64,000 nucleotides of DNA from Armatimonadota bacterium (GTDB lineage Bacteria > Sysuimicrobiota > Sysuimicrobiia > Sysuimicrobiales > Humicultoraceae): assembly GCA_016869025.1 (NCBI GenBank), contig VGFA01000001.1, positions 1-64,000 on the forward strand, written 5' to 3'. Below the pieces are notes generated by a model, which saw nothing but the letters and a program-made list of their open reading frames with translations, was not told where the DNA came from and ran no database searches. The position numbers and the translations under genes are program-made. Below, one piece after another: positions 25,602 to 35,483 of this stretch (position 1 is its first letter; each line of letters starts with the position of its first letter).

Positions 25602-26246
25602 TTGAGCCAGGCGCTTTCCGGACTTCACGACGCGGTCTGCAATGGTAGCTTCAGGGGAATCGAGGGCCTGGTTCAGGAGGCCCTAGATGCGGGCCACACG
25701 GCCTTAGAGATACTGAACCTCGCGCTGGCGAAGGGCCTCGAGGAAGCAGGCGCGCGCTTCGAGCGCGGGGAGCACTTCCTGCCCAACCTGATGATGGCGG
25801 CCAAGGCCATGTCGTCTGCGATGGCCGTGATCCAGGGCAGGCTGGCCACAGAAGGCGCTGCCCTGGTCAGCGGAGGCACATTCGTGATAGGCACCATCCA
25901 GGGCGACATTCACAGCATAGGCAAGGAGATCGTGGCCGCCATGCTGGAGGCCTCGGGCTTCCGGGTCGTTGACCTGGGGGTTGACGTGAAGCCGCAGGCT
26001 TTCGTGGATCGTGCGGTCGAGCACTCCGCGGACATCATCGGCATCTCCGCGCTGATGACCACGACCATGACCCACCAGCAGAAGGTGATCGAGATCCTGA
26101 AGGAGCAGGGCCTCCGCGACCGGTTCCGGGTCATCGTCGGCGGAGCACCCGCGACCGCGAGCTGGGCTCAGCGGATTGGGGCCGACGACTTCGCCACGGA
26201 TGCGGTGAGCGGGGTTCGGAAGGCCCGTCGCTTCGTTGAGCGGTGA
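25602..26246 (+). CDS. corrinoid-binding methyltransferase protein (MttC/MtgC-like)
   Basis: 214 residues: an N-terminal four-helix cap (about 1-85) and a Rossmann-like B12 domain (90-214). The cobalamin-ligating motif DxHxxG appears as GTIQGDIHSIGKEIV, followed by the GGAPAT loop near residue 178. It carries the methyl group between the MttB-type enzyme upstream and a second methyltransferase not present in this window. TTG start with a GGAGAGAG site, 26 bp after the MttB gene, so the two are probably one operon. Confidence 0.9.
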   Translation: MSQALSGLHDAVCNGSFRGIEGLVQEALDAGHTALEILNLALAKGLEEAGARFERGEHFLPNLMMAAKAMSSAMAVIQGRLATEGAALVSGGTFVIGTIQGDIHSIGKEIVAAMLEASGFRVVDLGVDVKPQAFVDRAVEHSADIIGISALMTTTMTHQQKVIEILKEQGLRDRFRVIVGGAPATASWAQRIGADDFATDAVSGVRKARRFVER

Positions 26247-26289
26247 GCCGATCAAGGCAGAGCGTACGGGCCGGGCGCACTGAAGGGTA

Positions 26290-26298
26290 TGCTACAAT
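26290..26298 (+). promoter_or_regulatory. extended -10 promoter of the PBP1A gene
   Basis: TGC-TACAAT (26290-26298) is an extended -10 element with no good -35 box. It would start transcription about 30 nt before the ATG at 26335. Confidence 0.4.
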
Positions 26299-26334
26299 GA
26301 TACGGATCCGGCCTCGCCGCCGGTCTAATCCACC

Positions 26335-28686
26335 ATGGCACCCAGGCGTCCGCTACCTGATCCCATTCGCACCCGCGCGCGGCGCTCCCGGCCCCGCAGG
26401 TCTTCCTGGACTGCCATCATCCTGCTGCTGGTGCTGCTGGGCCTCGTGCTGCTGGTGGGCGGCGGCGTGGCACTTGGGGTGGCGGTCGCCGTGGGGCGGC
26501 AGATCCACGACGTGTCGCGGCTCTACACCCCTCCCAGCCAGGCCACCAGGATCTACGGCCAGGACGGCGAACTGATCGCCTCGCTCTATCGCGAGAACCG
26601 GCAGATCGTACCGTTGACAGAGATCCCGCCGGTGCTCCGGCAGGCCGTGCTGGCCATCGAGGACGAACGGTTCTTCAGCCACCGGGGTGTGGACCCGCGT
26701 GGGATAGGGCGCGCGCTATGGCGCAACCTCCGTGAAGGCGAACTGATAGAGGGCGGCAGCACGATCACCCAGCAGCTTGCGCGCATGCTCTTCCTCTCGC
26801 AGGAGAAAGCGCTCAGCCGCAAGGTGGCCGAGATCCTGCTGGCCCTGGAGATCGAGCGTCGGCTTACAAAGGAAGAGATCCTCGAGCGCTACCTGAACCA
26901 GTACTACTTCGGGCACGGCGCCTACGGCGTCGAGATGGCCGCACGCGTCTACTTCGGCAAGCCGGTGAGGGATGTGACATTGCCCGAGGCCGCGATGCTG
27001 GCCGGAGTGATACGCGCGCCGTCGGCCTACTCGCCCTTCCGCAACCTCGCGCTGGCCCGGGAGAAGCAGGCGCTCGTGCTGGCGCGCATGGCGGCTCTGG
27101 GCTACATCAGCACGCAGGAGGCCGCAGCGGCGCGCAACGCCAGGGTCGTGCTGGCGCCGCCGTCCAACGCCGGCCTGGTCGGCATGCGCGCGCCCTACTT
27201 CGTCTCGATGATCCTGGCGCGTCTGCTCGAGACCTACGGCGAGGACCTGGTCTACGGCGGGGGGCTCCAGGTGCACACCACCCTGGATCCCAAGATGCAG
27301 GCCGCGGCCGAGAAGGCGGTGCGCGCCGGCATAGCCAGCGCCGCGCGCCGCAAGCTGAACGTCGGCCAGGCAGCGCTGGTGTCCATGGATACTCAGACGG
27401 GCGCGATCCGCGCCATGATCGGCGGGGTGGACTTCGCAGCCAGCCAGTTCAACCGCGCCTGGCAGGCCCGCCGCCAGCCGGGGTCGGCGTTCAAGGTCTT
27501 CGTCTACTCCACGGCAATCGCTCAGGGCGTGCCGCCCACGCGCATCCTCGAAGACGAGCCGATCACCTACAAGATTCGCGGCGCACCGGACTGGACGCCT
27601 AAGAACTACGACGGCAAGTACTCAGGGCCGGTGACGCTGCGGCGCGCGCTAGAGCGCTCGATAAACGTGCCCGCGGCGCGCATGCTGGTTGAACTGGGCC
27701 CTGAACGGGTCATCGAGACCGCCCGGGCGATGGGAATCGAGAGCCCGCTGCAGCCCCACCTGTCCCTGGCGCTGGGATCGGGCGACGTGACCCCGTTGGA
27801 GATGACGACCGCGGCCGCCACGCTGGCCAGCGGCGGCCTGCGCGCGCAGCCGCTGGCGATCCTGAAGGTTGCCGATTCCCGAGGCAAGGTGCTGGAAGAG
27901 CACCGACCCCGGCGACAGGTAGGGCTGTCACCGGAGGTCGCCTACGTGATGACCGACCTGCTCAAGGGCGTGATCGAGCGCGGGACCGGCGTCGCGGCCG
28001 GAATCGGTCGTCCGGCCGCGGGCAAGACCGGAACAACCGACGACTACCGCAACGCCTGGTTTGTGGGCTACACACCTTACCTTGCCACCACCGTGTGGGT
28101 GGGCAACGATGACAACACGCCCATGCGCAGGGTGGTGGGAGGCATGGTTCCGGCAGAGATCTGGGCAGCGTTCATGCGGGAGGCCACCTCTCAGCAACCA
28201 CCCGGCGACTGGGCTCCTCCCGAGGGCGTCGTCGTGACCACGGTCTGCGCAGGAACCTGGCAACTGGCGACGCCTGGCTGTCCTCATCCGCGTCGCGAGG
28301 TGTTCACCCGGTCCTCGGCGCCCACGCGGTACGACCTCACCCCTGGCCAGCCGTCCGAAGGGAGTCCGGAGCCCACGCCGCTGGCCGTAAGCGCTCCTGC
28401 CGACGGCGCGATGCTGACGCCGCCCTTCACCATCGAGGGTTCCACTGCGCCCGGAGCCATGGTGACGATCGTCGTTACCGCCGAGGGGGCGGGTGGAGGC
28501 GCCAGGGCAGCCGAGGTCTCGATGCAGTCCGGTGCTGCGGGCCGATTCGCCTACGAGTTCCGGCCATCCTACCGGGCGCCTGGCACGCAGTACGTAATAT
28601 CCATAACGGCCGTCGGACTGAACGGTTCGCGGGCCTCACGGACCGTGACCGTGACCGATCCGGCGGCCGACCTGCAGGGACGCTGA
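26335..28686 (+). CDS. bifunctional penicillin-binding protein 1A with C-terminal Ig-like extension
   Basis: 783 residues, peptidoglycan polymerase and crosslinker. A cationic cytoplasmic head and one membrane anchor (about 25-52) are followed by a GT51 transglycosylase domain (AIEDERFFSHRGVDPRGI, EGGSTITQQLARMLFL, KEEILERYLNQYYFG). The transpeptidase domain has SxxK in QPGSAFK, SxN in RSINVPA and KTGTT. After about residue 665, a Pro/Ser-rich linker leads to an Ig-like beta domain (SAPADGAMLTPPFTIEGSTAPG...). The extension is longer than in basic PBP1A and may bind wall polymers. ATG start with a weak ribosome binding site. Confidence 0.93.
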   Translation: MAPRRPLPDPIRTRARRSRPRRSSWTAIILLLVLLGLVLLVGGGVALGVAVAVGRQIHDVSRLYTPPSQATRIYGQDGELIASLYRENRQIVPLTEIPPVLRQAVLAIEDERFFSHRGVDPRGIGRALWRNLREGELIEGGSTITQQLARMLFLSQEKALSRKVAEILLALEIERRLTKEEILERYLNQYYFGHGAYGVEMAARVYFGKPVRDVTLPEAAMLAGVIRAPSAYSPFRNLALAREKQALVLARMAALGYISTQEAAAARNARVVLAPPSNAGLVGMRAPYFVSMILARLLETYGEDLVYGGGLQVHTTLDPKMQAAAEKAVRAGIASAARRKLNVGQAALVSMDTQTGAIRAMIGGVDFAASQFNRAWQARRQPGSAFKVFVYSTAIAQGVPPTRILEDEPITYKIRGAPDWTPKNYDGKYSGPVTLRRALERSINVPAARMLVELGPERVIETARAMGIESPLQPHLSLALGSGDVTPLEMTTAAATLASGGLRAQPLAILKVADSRGKVLEEHRPRRQVGLSPEVAYVMTDLLKGVIERGTGVAAGIGRPAAGKTGTTDDYRNAWFVGYTPYLATTVWVGNDDNTPMRRVVGGMVPAEIWAAFMREATSQQPPGDWAPPEGVVVTTVCAGTWQLATPGCPHPRREVFTRSSAPTRYDLTPGQPSEGSPEPTPLAVSAPADGAMLTPPFTIEGSTAPGAMVTIVVTAEGAGGGARAAEVSMQSGAAGRFAYEFRPSYRAPGTQYVISITAVGLNGSRASRTVTVTDPAADLQGR

Positions 28687-28702
28687 GCGAGGTGCATGCG
28701 CC

Positions 28703-29446
28703 ATGTCCGGGCATTCCAAGTGGCACAACATCAAGATCAAGAAGCAGAAAGTGGACCTCGTACGGGGCAAGCTGTTCAGCAAGGTCTCGCGCGAGATCAT
28801 GGTGGCTGCCAAGGAGGGCGGCGGCAACCCGGACGCCAACATGCGCCTGCGCGCCGCTATCGAGCGGGCCAGGGAAGCCGGAATGCCGAGCGACAACATC
28901 CACCGGGCCGTACAGCGCGGGTCTGGGGAACTGGCAGGCGCAAACTACGAGACGATCGTGTACGAGGGGTACGCGCCGGGCGGCGTGGCGGTCATGGTGG
29001 AGGCGCTGACCGACAATCGCAACCGCACCGCGAGCGAGGTGCGCGCGGTGTTCACCCGGCACGGAGGCAACTTGGGCGGAGGTTCGGTCGCGTGGATGTT
29101 CGAGCGCCAGGGAACGGTGACCGCGGCAAGGGGCGGGCTCTCCGAGGATGATTTCCTCCTGGCCGCGCTGGAGGCAGGGGGCGAGGACGTGCGCACCACC
29201 GACGAGGCGTTCGAGGTCCTCACCGCCCCGGAAGCGACGTTCAAGGTCAAGCAGGCCCTGGAGGCGCGGGGCGTAACCGTGTCCGGCGCGGAGATCCGGA
29301 TGCAGCCCAGGACCACGGTACGGGTCGAGGGCAAGGAAGCGCAGCAGGTGCTCCGGCTGCTGGACGCGCTCGAGGACCTGGACGACGTGGCGAACGTGCA
29401 CGCCAACTTCGACATTCCTGACGAGATACTGCAGCAAGTTGGGTAG
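28703..29446 (+). CDS. yebC: YebC/TACO1-family translation or transcription regulator
   Basis: 247 residues. It starts with the invariant MSGHSKWHNIKIKKQKVD and continues with NMRLRAAIERAREAGMPSDNI and NRNRTASEVRAVFTRHGGNLG. YebC proteins are linked to relief of ribosome stalling at proline stretches or to transcription control. Its place just before ruvCAB is a widely conserved arrangement. Its last 8 bases overlap the proposed ruvC start. Confidence 0.96.
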   Translation: MSGHSKWHNIKIKKQKVDLVRGKLFSKVSREIMVAAKEGGGNPDANMRLRAAIERAREAGMPSDNIHRAVQRGSGELAGANYETIVYEGYAPGGVAVMVEALTDNRNRTASEVRAVFTRHGGNLGGGSVAWMFERQGTVTAARGGLSEDDFLLAALEAGGEDVRTTDEAFEVLTAPEATFKVKQALEARGVTVSGAEIRMQPRTTVRVEGKEAQQVLRLLDALEDLDDVANVHANFDIPDEILQQVG

Positions 29447-29933
29447 CGCGCCTCTTGTCATGGGAATTGATCCCGGTCTGGAGCACACCGGATACGGCGT
29501 CCTTCAGGGTGGAGGTACCCGTCCCAGGGTCATGGAGATGGGGGTGTTGGCGACGGACTGGCGCGGCGAGTTGGGCGGCCGCCTGCAGCACCTGCACCAG
29601 GACGTGGAGATGCTTCTGCGCGACGTGCGCCCCTCCTTGGTGATCCTCGAGGATCTGTTCGCGCACCCGCGGTTCCCCAGGACCGCGATCGTGCTGGGGC
29701 ACGCGCGCGGCGTGATCTGCCTGGCCGTGGCCGCATCCGGTACCCGGATGGTGACGCTGGCGCCGAGCGTGGTGAAGCGCGCGGTGACCGGATCGGGCCG
29801 GGCCACGAAGGCGCAGGTCCAGCAAGCCGTGCGCGCGCTCCTGGGCTTGCGCCGTCTGCCCGAGCCACATGCCGCCGATGCCCTGGCGCTCGCGTACGCA
29901 GGGCTGGCGCGACTGCGGACGGTGAGCCGGTGA
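29439..29933 (+). CDS. ruvC: Holliday junction resolvase RuvC
   Basis: 164 residues. RuvC nicks Holliday junctions symmetrically. The RNase H-like catalytic acids are visible in VMGIDPGLEHTGYGV (first Asp), VILEDLF (Glu) and EPHAADALALAYA (His/Asp pair at the end). DNA-contact loop GRATKAQVQQAV is conserved. The start is not certain: TTG 29439 overlaps yebC and gives a normal N-terminal lead, whereas ATG 29460 would begin exactly at GIDPG. ruvA overlaps its 3' end by 4 nt. Confidence 0.93.
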   Translation: MGSAPLVMGIDPGLEHTGYGVLQGGGTRPRVMEMGVLATDWRGELGGRLQHLHQDVEMLLRDVRPSLVILEDLFAHPRFPRTAIVLGHARGVICLAVAASGTRMVTLAPSVVKRAVTGSGRATKAQVQQAVRALLGLRRLPEPHAADALALAYAGLARLRTVSR

Positions 29934-30553
29934 TCCGGTTTCTGCGCGGGCGGGTGCTGCGCCGCATCGAGGGGGCGATCGTGCTCGAGGTCGGCGGGGT
30001 GGGCTACGAGGTGCTGCTGCCGCCCGTGGTCGAGGGGGCCCTGCCCTCGGGCGAGGAGGACGCGCCGCTGGAGCTGTTCGTCTTCTACCACGCTACGACC
30101 AACCAGCCCCGGCCGATGCTGATAGGGTTCCTGCGCGAGGTCGAGCAGGAGTTCTTCGAGCGGTTCATCACCGTGGACGGCCTGGGCCCGACCAAGGCCG
30201 TGCGCGCCATGGTGCGGTCGGTCCACGAGATCGCCGACGCGATCGAGCGGCGGGATGCCGCGTTTCTTCAACGGCTGCCGGGCATCGGCGGCCGCAGCGC
30301 GGAGAAGGTGATCGCGACGCTGCACGGCAAGATGGGCAAGTACGCGCTGCTGCGAGAGGCCGCCGAGCCCCCCAAGGCCCCTGAGGCCGACTTCCGCGAG
30401 GAGGTCGTCGAGGTGCTCACACGCCAGCTCGGACACCGTGCGGCCGAGGCCCGCCGGATGGTGGAGGAGGCGCTCCGCCGTGCCCCGCACCTGGACTCGG
30501 TTGAGGCGCTCTTTCAGGAGGTCTACCGCCTGGAGAGGGGTGCGGTCGAATGA
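29930..30553 (+). CDS. ruvA: Holliday junction helicase subunit RuvA
   Basis: 207 residues. An OB-fold ([28 protein letters not shown]) is followed by tandem helix-hairpin-helix motifs ([14 protein letters not shown] and [17 protein letters not shown]), then a flexible linker and the RuvB-binding domain III (about 155-207). RuvA binds the four-way junction and loads RuvB. GTG start overlaps ruvC by 4 nt. Confidence 0.96.
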   Translation: MIRFLRGRVLRRIEGAIVLEVGGVGYEVLLPPVVEGALPSGEEDAPLELFVFYHATTNQPRPMLIGFLREVEQEFFERFITVDGLGPTKAVRAMVRSVHEIADAIERRDAAFLQRLPGIGGRSAEKVIATLHGKMGKYALLREAAEPPKAPEADFREEVVEVLTRQLGHRAAEARRMVEEALRRAPHLDSVEALFQEVYRLERGAVE

Positions 30554-31578
30554 GCCGGCAGCGGCTGGACCCCGAGGTTGCCGCCGAGGAGGAGCGGGTC
30601 CTCCGCACGCTCCGGCCGCAGCGGCTCGACGAGTGCATCGGACAGACGCGGGTCATCGAGGGGCTGCGCATCAGCATTGACGCCGCCTGCGGTCGGAGCG
30701 AATCGCTGGACCACGTTCTGCTCCACGGCCCGCCCGGGCTGGGCAAGACCACGCTGGCCTCTGTCGTGGCCCGGGAGATGGGCGCTCAACTCGTGGGCAC
30801 GAGCGGGCCGGCGCTGGAACGGGGCGGCGACCTGATGGGGATCCTCACGAACCTCAACGCCGGGGACATCCTCTTCATTGACGAGATCCACCGCCTCTCG
30901 CGGGGGATCGAGGAGTTGCTCTACCCCGCGATGGAGGATTTCTGCGTGAACTTCGTCCTGGACAAGGGACAGCATGCGCGCACCCTGCGCTACCAGCTCC
31001 GGCCCTTTACCCTGGTCGGAGCGACGACGCGGGCCGGGTTGCTGTCATCGCCGCTGCGGGAGCGGTTCGGCATCTTCCACCATCTGGACTTCTTCACGAC
31101 TGAGGACCTGACACGGGTCGTTCTCCGGTCGGCCGGGATCCTGCAGGTGCCGGTGGAGCCGGGTGGGGCCGAGGAGATCGCGTGCCGGTCACGCGGTACC
31201 CCCAGGATAGCCAACCGCCTGCTGCGCCGGGTCCGTGACTACGCTCAGGTGCGGGCCGGGGGCGTGGTAACCCAGGCGGTCGCCCGAGAGGCGCTGGAGT
31301 TCGAGGGCGTGGACCACCTCGGCCTGGACGGGCTCGATCGCGATCTGCTGCGCACCCTGATCCAGGTATACGGCGGCGGCCCTGCCGGCATCGAGGCCCT
31401 GGCCGCGTCGCTGCACGAGGACATTGACACGCTAGAGGAGGTGGTGGAGCCCTATCTCCTCAAGGCCGGTCTCATTGCCCGCACGCCGGGCGGCCGGCGC
31501 GCCACCTCGGCAGCGTACGCCCACCTGGGTCTGGCTGCTCCCGAGGGGCGCGGCCAGGGGAGCCTGTGGGCAAAGTGA
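30550..31578 (+). CDS. ruvB: Holliday junction branch migration ATPase RuvB
   Basis: 342-residue AAA+ motor. Key motifs: [11 protein letters not shown], Walker [13 protein letters not shown], sensor/Walker [30 protein letters not shown] (arginine finger region), [18 protein letters not shown] and the C-terminal winged helix. ATGA overlap with ruvA. yebC-ruvC-ruvA-ruvB-spoIID-queA is one uninterrupted transcription unit by spacing. Confidence 0.97.
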   Translation: MSRQRLDPEVAAEEERVLRTLRPQRLDECIGQTRVIEGLRISIDAACGRSESLDHVLLHGPPGLGKTTLASVVAREMGAQLVGTSGPALERGGDLMGILTNLNAGDILFIDEIHRLSRGIEELLYPAMEDFCVNFVLDKGQHARTLRYQLRPFTLVGATTRAGLLSSPLRERFGIFHHLDFFTTEDLTRVVLRSAGILQVPVEPGGAEEIACRSRGTPRIANRLLRRVRDYAQVRAGGVVTQAVAREALEFEGVDHLGLDGLDRDLLRTLIQVYGGGPAGIEALAASLHEDIDTLEEVVEPYLLKAGLIARTPGGRRATSAAYAHLGLAAPEGRGQGSLWAK

Positions 31579-32723
31579 GGCCCTCCGGCGGGCTGATGGT
31601 GCTCGTGGCTGTAGCGCTGCTTGCATTTGGCGCGCCTGCCCGCGGCTGGCAGGGAACGGCGCCAGGCCCGGACCTGGTCCGCGTGGGGCTGGTGCTGGGT
31701 CAGGAATCCCTGACCGTGGCCTGCTCCGGCCCGTTCGAGCTGCTCGATGTCGAGTCGGGCCGTCGCGAGACGCTCGAAGCAGGACGGCTGACTGCGCGCG
31801 CCGCGGCAGCAGGGCTCGAACTGGACGGGGTTGCCTACGGTACGCTGGTCCGCCTGATGCCGCGATCCGCCTACCTTCAGATCGGCGGCCGGCCGTACAG
31901 AGGCCTGATCGAGATTCGCCGCACGCTGGCTGGCCGCGTGACCGCTATCAACGAGCTTGACCTGGAGGAGTACCTCTACGGCGTGGTGCGCAGCGAGATG
32001 GATCCGCGATGGCCGCCCGAGGCGCTGCGGGCACAGGCAATAGCCGCGCGCTCGCTGGCCGTGCACAGCACCGGCAGGTTCGCGGCCGAGGGCTACGACG
32101 TGCGCGCCACGACCGATTCGCAGGTCTACGGCGGGGTGGCGGCCGAGGATGCCCGCACATCCGCCGCTGTGGACGCCACGCGCGGGCTCGTCCTCCTCTA
32201 CAACGGCAGGCCCGCGCTCGGCGTCTTCCACGCGGACTCGGGCGGAGCCACGGAGAGCAGCGAGTTCGTCTGGGGCAGCGTGACGCCCCACCTGCGCGGC
32301 GTGCCTGATCCGTTTTCCAGGGACGCGCCTGGTCACGAGTGGACCCTCCGGCTCGATATGGCCGTGATCGAAGCGCGGCTGCAGCGCGCGGGCCGTCCCC
32401 TGTCGGGCCTCTCTCGCCTCGAGGTTGCGTCCACCAGCCCGTCCGGACGGGTGATGGTCCTCCGGCTGGTTGCCGCCTCCGGAGGAGGCGAGATGCGGGG
32501 CACCGATTTCCGCGTGGCGGTGGGCACGAGCGTGCTGCGCAGCACGCTGTTCGCCGTGCGTTCCTACCCGGCCGAAGGCGCGGTCGAGCTCGCAGGGCGG
32601 GGTTTCGGCCACGGCGTGGGAATGAGCCAGTGGGGCGCCCGCGGCATGGCGCTCGCAGGCCATGACTACACCGCCATCCTCAAGTACTTCTACACGGGTG
32701 TCGCGATCGCCGCCCGTCCCTGA
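31566..32723 (+). CDS. SpoIID/LytB-domain secreted protein
   Basis: 385 residues with an N-terminal signal or anchor segment (about 9-26). The SpoIID core appears as [41 protein letters not shown] and the C-terminal [19 protein letters not shown]. SpoIID enzymes are lytic transglycosylases acting on denuded glycan strands; LytB homologues modify amidase activity. Non-sporulating relatives also carry them, so this does not prove sporulation. Gene order ruvB-spoIID-queA occurs in Firmicutes-like genomes. GTG 31566 overlaps the ruvB 3' end by 13 nt. Confidence 0.88.
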   Translation: MGKVRPSGGLMVLVAVALLAFGAPARGWQGTAPGPDLVRVGLVLGQESLTVACSGPFELLDVESGRRETLEAGRLTARAAAAGLELDGVAYGTLVRLMPRSAYLQIGGRPYRGLIEIRRTLAGRVTAINELDLEEYLYGVVRSEMDPRWPPEALRAQAIAARSLAVHSTGRFAAEGYDVRATTDSQVYGGVAAEDARTSAAVDATRGLVLLYNGRPALGVFHADSGGATESSEFVWGSVTPHLRGVPDPFSRDAPGHEWTLRLDMAVIEARLQRAGRPLSGLSRLEVASTSPSGRVMVLRLVAASGGGEMRGTDFRVAVGTSVLRSTLFAVRSYPAEGAVELAGRGFGHGVGMSQWGARGMALAGHDYTAILKYFYTGVAIAARP

Positions 32724-33754
32724 TGCGCCTGTCGGATTTCGAGTACGCGCTCCCGCCCGAACTCGTCGCACAGAGACCGGCCTCGCCCCGTGACGCCTCT
32801 CGGCTGCTGGTGCTGGATCGCTCCACCAGGCGCACGACACACCGCAACTTCCGCGACATCGGCGAGTATCTGCGCAGAGGCGACACCCTGGTTGTCAACG
32901 ACACACGCGTGATCCCGGCGCGGCTGCGCGGGCGCCGGCGCACCGGAGGGGGAGCGGTAGAGCTGCTGCTGCTCCGTCCGTCCGGCGGCCGCCTGGGAGC
33001 CGAGGGCGACTGGGAAGCGCTGGCGCGCCCCGGACGACGGCTTCCGACGGGCACGATCGTCGAGGTGGGGCCGCACAGCGCGCCGCTGGAGGTGGTCGGC
33101 CGCCTGCCGGGCGGCCGGCGCGTGGTGCGTCTCCTCTCGGGCGGGACAATGCTTGACCTGCTGCGCTCCTGCGGCGAGGTGCCGCTTCCACCGTACATCC
33201 GGGGTGCCGTATCAGGCCCCGACGACTACCAGACCGTCTACGCTAGGGAGGAAGGAGCAGTGGCCGCGCCTACTGCCGGACTGCATTTTACGCCCGAGCT
33301 GCTGAGCCGGCTTCGCGATCAGGGCGTGGGGCTGGTCGCTCTTACCCTGCACATCGGCATCGGGACCTTCCAGAGCGTGCGCGCGGAGGATGTACGTGAG
33401 CACCGGATGGAAGCCGAGCACTCGACGATCACGCCCGAGGCAGCGGCCGAGGTGAACGCCCGTCGCGGCCGGCTGGTAGCAGTGGGCACCTCTGCGGTGC
33501 GGGCCCTGGAGACCGCCTCCACACCTGACGGCCGCCTTCAGGCCTACAGCGGGTGGACCGATCTGTTCATTACGCCGGGCTACGCCTTTCGTGCCGTGCA
33601 GGGATTGGTGACGAACTTCCACCTGCCCAGGACGACGCTGCTCATGCTTGTCTGCGCGTTCGCAGGGCGCGAGGCGATCCTGCAGGCCTACGCAGAGGCG
33701 GTACGGGAGCGGTACCGGTTCTACAGCTTCGGGGACGCGATGCTGATTCTCTAG
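32723..33754 (+). CDS. queA: S-adenosylmethionine:tRNA ribosyltransferase-isomerase
   Basis: 343 residues. QueA makes epoxyqueuosine in tRNA by transferring the ribosyl moiety of SAM to preQ1. Family blocks: [67 protein letters not shown] and the C-terminal [17 protein letters not shown] with [13 protein letters not shown] overlap with spoIID. tgt, the previous step of the same pathway, lies 1.7 kb downstream. Confidence 0.96.
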   Translation: MRLSDFEYALPPELVAQRPASPRDASRLLVLDRSTRRTTHRNFRDIGEYLRRGDTLVVNDTRVIPARLRGRRRTGGGAVELLLLRPSGGRLGAEGDWEALARPGRRLPTGTIVEVGPHSAPLEVVGRLPGGRRVVRLLSGGTMLDLLRSCGEVPLPPYIRGAVSGPDDYQTVYAREEGAVAAPTAGLHFTPELLSRLRDQGVGLVALTLHIGIGTFQSVRAEDVREHRMEAEHSTITPEAAAEVNARRGRLVAVGTSAVRALETASTPDGRLQAYSGWTDLFITPGYAFRAVQGLVTNFHLPRTTLLMLVCAFAGREAILQAYAEAVRERYRFYSFGDAMLIL

Positions 33755-34045
33755 GACTCGGCGATCGCGTACCCGGCGGCCTCCAGCCGGCGCACCGCCT
33801 CGGCGCGGTACCGGTGATCAACCTGCCAGACGCCGGGGCGCAGGGGGTTCTGATAGGCCCCCAGCCCGCCCAGCAGCTTCTTGAGGTTCTCGTCCTCCTG
33901 CGCGGAACTCGACGCCGCTGTTCGTCGTCTCGCGGACGTCAACGGCAGGGACCTGTGGCGCGGATGCAGGGCGCCCGCCAGGATTCAGAGAGGAGACCGG
34001 GACCTCGGTTGTGGCAGGGTTTGACGTGCCGGCATCTTCGGGCAT
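33751..34045 (-). pseudogene. small conserved-looking gene with an apparent frameshift
   Basis: A reading frame starting at ATG 34045 has a good ribosome binding site (GGAGG, 6 nt upstream) and encodes [16 protein letters not shown]... [15 protein letters not shown] second frame, +1 relative to it, then encodes a convincing C-terminal domain: [48 protein letters not shown] (stop 33751). The switch falls near 33,890-33,905, in a GCGCAGGAGGACGAG context. Explanations are a sequencing indel, a decayed gene or a programmed shift. Alternatively the second frame alone (TTG 33942, 63 residues) is the gene. Function unknown. The remaining bases of the 33,755-34,164 gap hold no recognised feature. Confidence 0.45.
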
Positions 34046-34164
34046 CTGGGCCTCCGAAAGGCGCGTGCGTACGCCGACATTCTACAGGCGTGCATCAGGT
34101 GTGGCAACACGCCGCCGGCCCGCCTGTTCTGGAGGAGAACGCGCCCCCCAACAGGAAGGATGAG

Positions 34165-35469
34165 ATGGGGGAAAGGGGAGGTTGGATCGTGGCTACAGGA
34201 GCGACTGCTTCGCAGGTCTTGACTATCAAGGACGATCCGTGGGAGATGGCGCTGCACCAGTTCTGGCAGGTGGCAGAACGCCTGGCGCTCAAGCGAGGGA
34301 TACAGGAGTACCTGGTTACGCCGCACCGCGAGTTGACCGTCAACTTCCCGGTCAAGATGGACGACGGGTCCATTCGGATCTTCACCGGATACCGCGTGCA
34401 CCACAGCACCGTGCTCGGGCCGAGCAAGGGAGGGATCCGCTACCACCAGGATGTCACCCTCAACGAGGTCCGCGCCCTGGCCATGTGGATGAGCTGGAAG
34501 TGCGCCCTGGTGCACCTGCCCTACGGTGGCGCCAAGGGCGGTGTGATAGTGGATCCCACGACGCTCTCCGCCGGCGAGCTGGAACGTCTGACCCGGCGTT
34601 ACGCCTCCGAGATCAGCGTGATGATGCACCCCCTGGGTGACATCCCTGCGCCGGACGTCGGCACGAACGAGCAGGTCATGGCCTGGATCATGGACACGTA
34701 CAGCATGCACGCCGGCCACTCGGTGCCGGCCGTCGTAACGGGCAAGCCGGTCTCGATCGGCGGTTCGGTAGGCCGTAGGGAAGCGACCGGCCGCGGCTGC
34801 ATGATCGCCGCGCGCGAGGCGGCCCGCATCCTGGGCATTCCCTGGAGTGGCTCGACGGTGGTCGTCCAGGGGTTCGGGAACGTTGGGTCTGCTGCGGCGG
34901 CTTTGATGGCCGCGGAGGGCTGCAAGATCGTTGGCGTCAGCGACGTGTTCGGCGGCATCTACGATCCCCATGGGCTGGACATGCCCGCGTTGCTGCGGCA
35001 CGTGGCGGAGACCAGGAGCGTCGTGGGGTTCCCCGGCGCGCAGGCCGTGACGAATCAGGAGTTGCTGGAACTGCCGTGCACCTACCTTGTGCCCGCCGCC
35101 CTGGAAGGCCAGATCACCGATACCAATGCCGGCCGGATCAGGGCCCGGGTAATCGTGGAAGGCGCCAACGGCCCCACCACGCCTGACGCGGACGCGATCC
35201 TGGAGGCCAAGGGGACCACCGTGCTGCCCGATATCCTGGCCAACGCGGGCGGAGTGGTGGTTTCCTACTTCGAGTGGGTGCAGGACCTCCAGTTGTTCTT
35301 CTGGAGCGAGGAGGACATCAACCAGCGTCTCGAGCGGATCATGGTGCGCAGCGTCCGCGAGGTGATCGAGCTGGCCCGGACGCAAGGCGTCTCCTACAGG
35401 CTGGCCGCGCTGCAGCGCGCGGTCGAGCGGGTCGCGGAGGCGCTGATGATACGCGGGATATACCCGTAG
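34165..35469 (+). CDS. gdhA: NAD(P)-dependent glutamate dehydrogenase
   Basis: 434-residue Glu/Leu/Phe/Val dehydrogenase that interconverts glutamate with 2-oxoglutarate and ammonia. Substrate-binding and catalytic lysines appear in [17 protein letters not shown] and [10 protein letters not shown]; the catalytic Asp is in [13 protein letters not shown]. The Rossmann motif is [13 protein letters not shown], and the family [12 protein letters not shown] and [11 protein letters not shown] blocks are present. Length and sequence fit the RocG/GudB hexameric NAD type. ATG 34165 has AGGAAGGA upstream; GTG 34189 with GGGGAGG is an alternative start. Confidence 0.94.
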   Translation: MGERGGWIVATGATASQVLTIKDDPWEMALHQFWQVAERLALKRGIQEYLVTPHRELTVNFPVKMDDGSIRIFTGYRVHHSTVLGPSKGGIRYHQDVTLNEVRALAMWMSWKCALVHLPYGGAKGGVIVDPTTLSAGELERLTRRYASEISVMMHPLGDIPAPDVGTNEQVMAWIMDTYSMHAGHSVPAVVTGKPVSIGGSVGRREATGRGCMIAAREAARILGIPWSGSTVVVQGFGNVGSAAAALMAAEGCKIVGVSDVFGGIYDPHGLDMPALLRHVAETRSVVGFPGAQAVTNQELLELPCTYLVPAALEGQITDTNAGRIRARVIVEGANGPTTPDADAILEAKGTTVLPDILANAGGVVVSYFEWVQDLQLFFWSEEDINQRLERIMVRSVREVIELARTQGVSYRLAALQRAVERVAEALMIRGIYP

Positions 35470-35483
35470 CCGCCCCTGCCCCA

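Noticed and set aside
31566-32723. SpoIID as proof of sporulation
   Set aside because: SpoIID/LytB-domain proteins occur in non-sporulating bacteria and no other sporulation gene is in the window.
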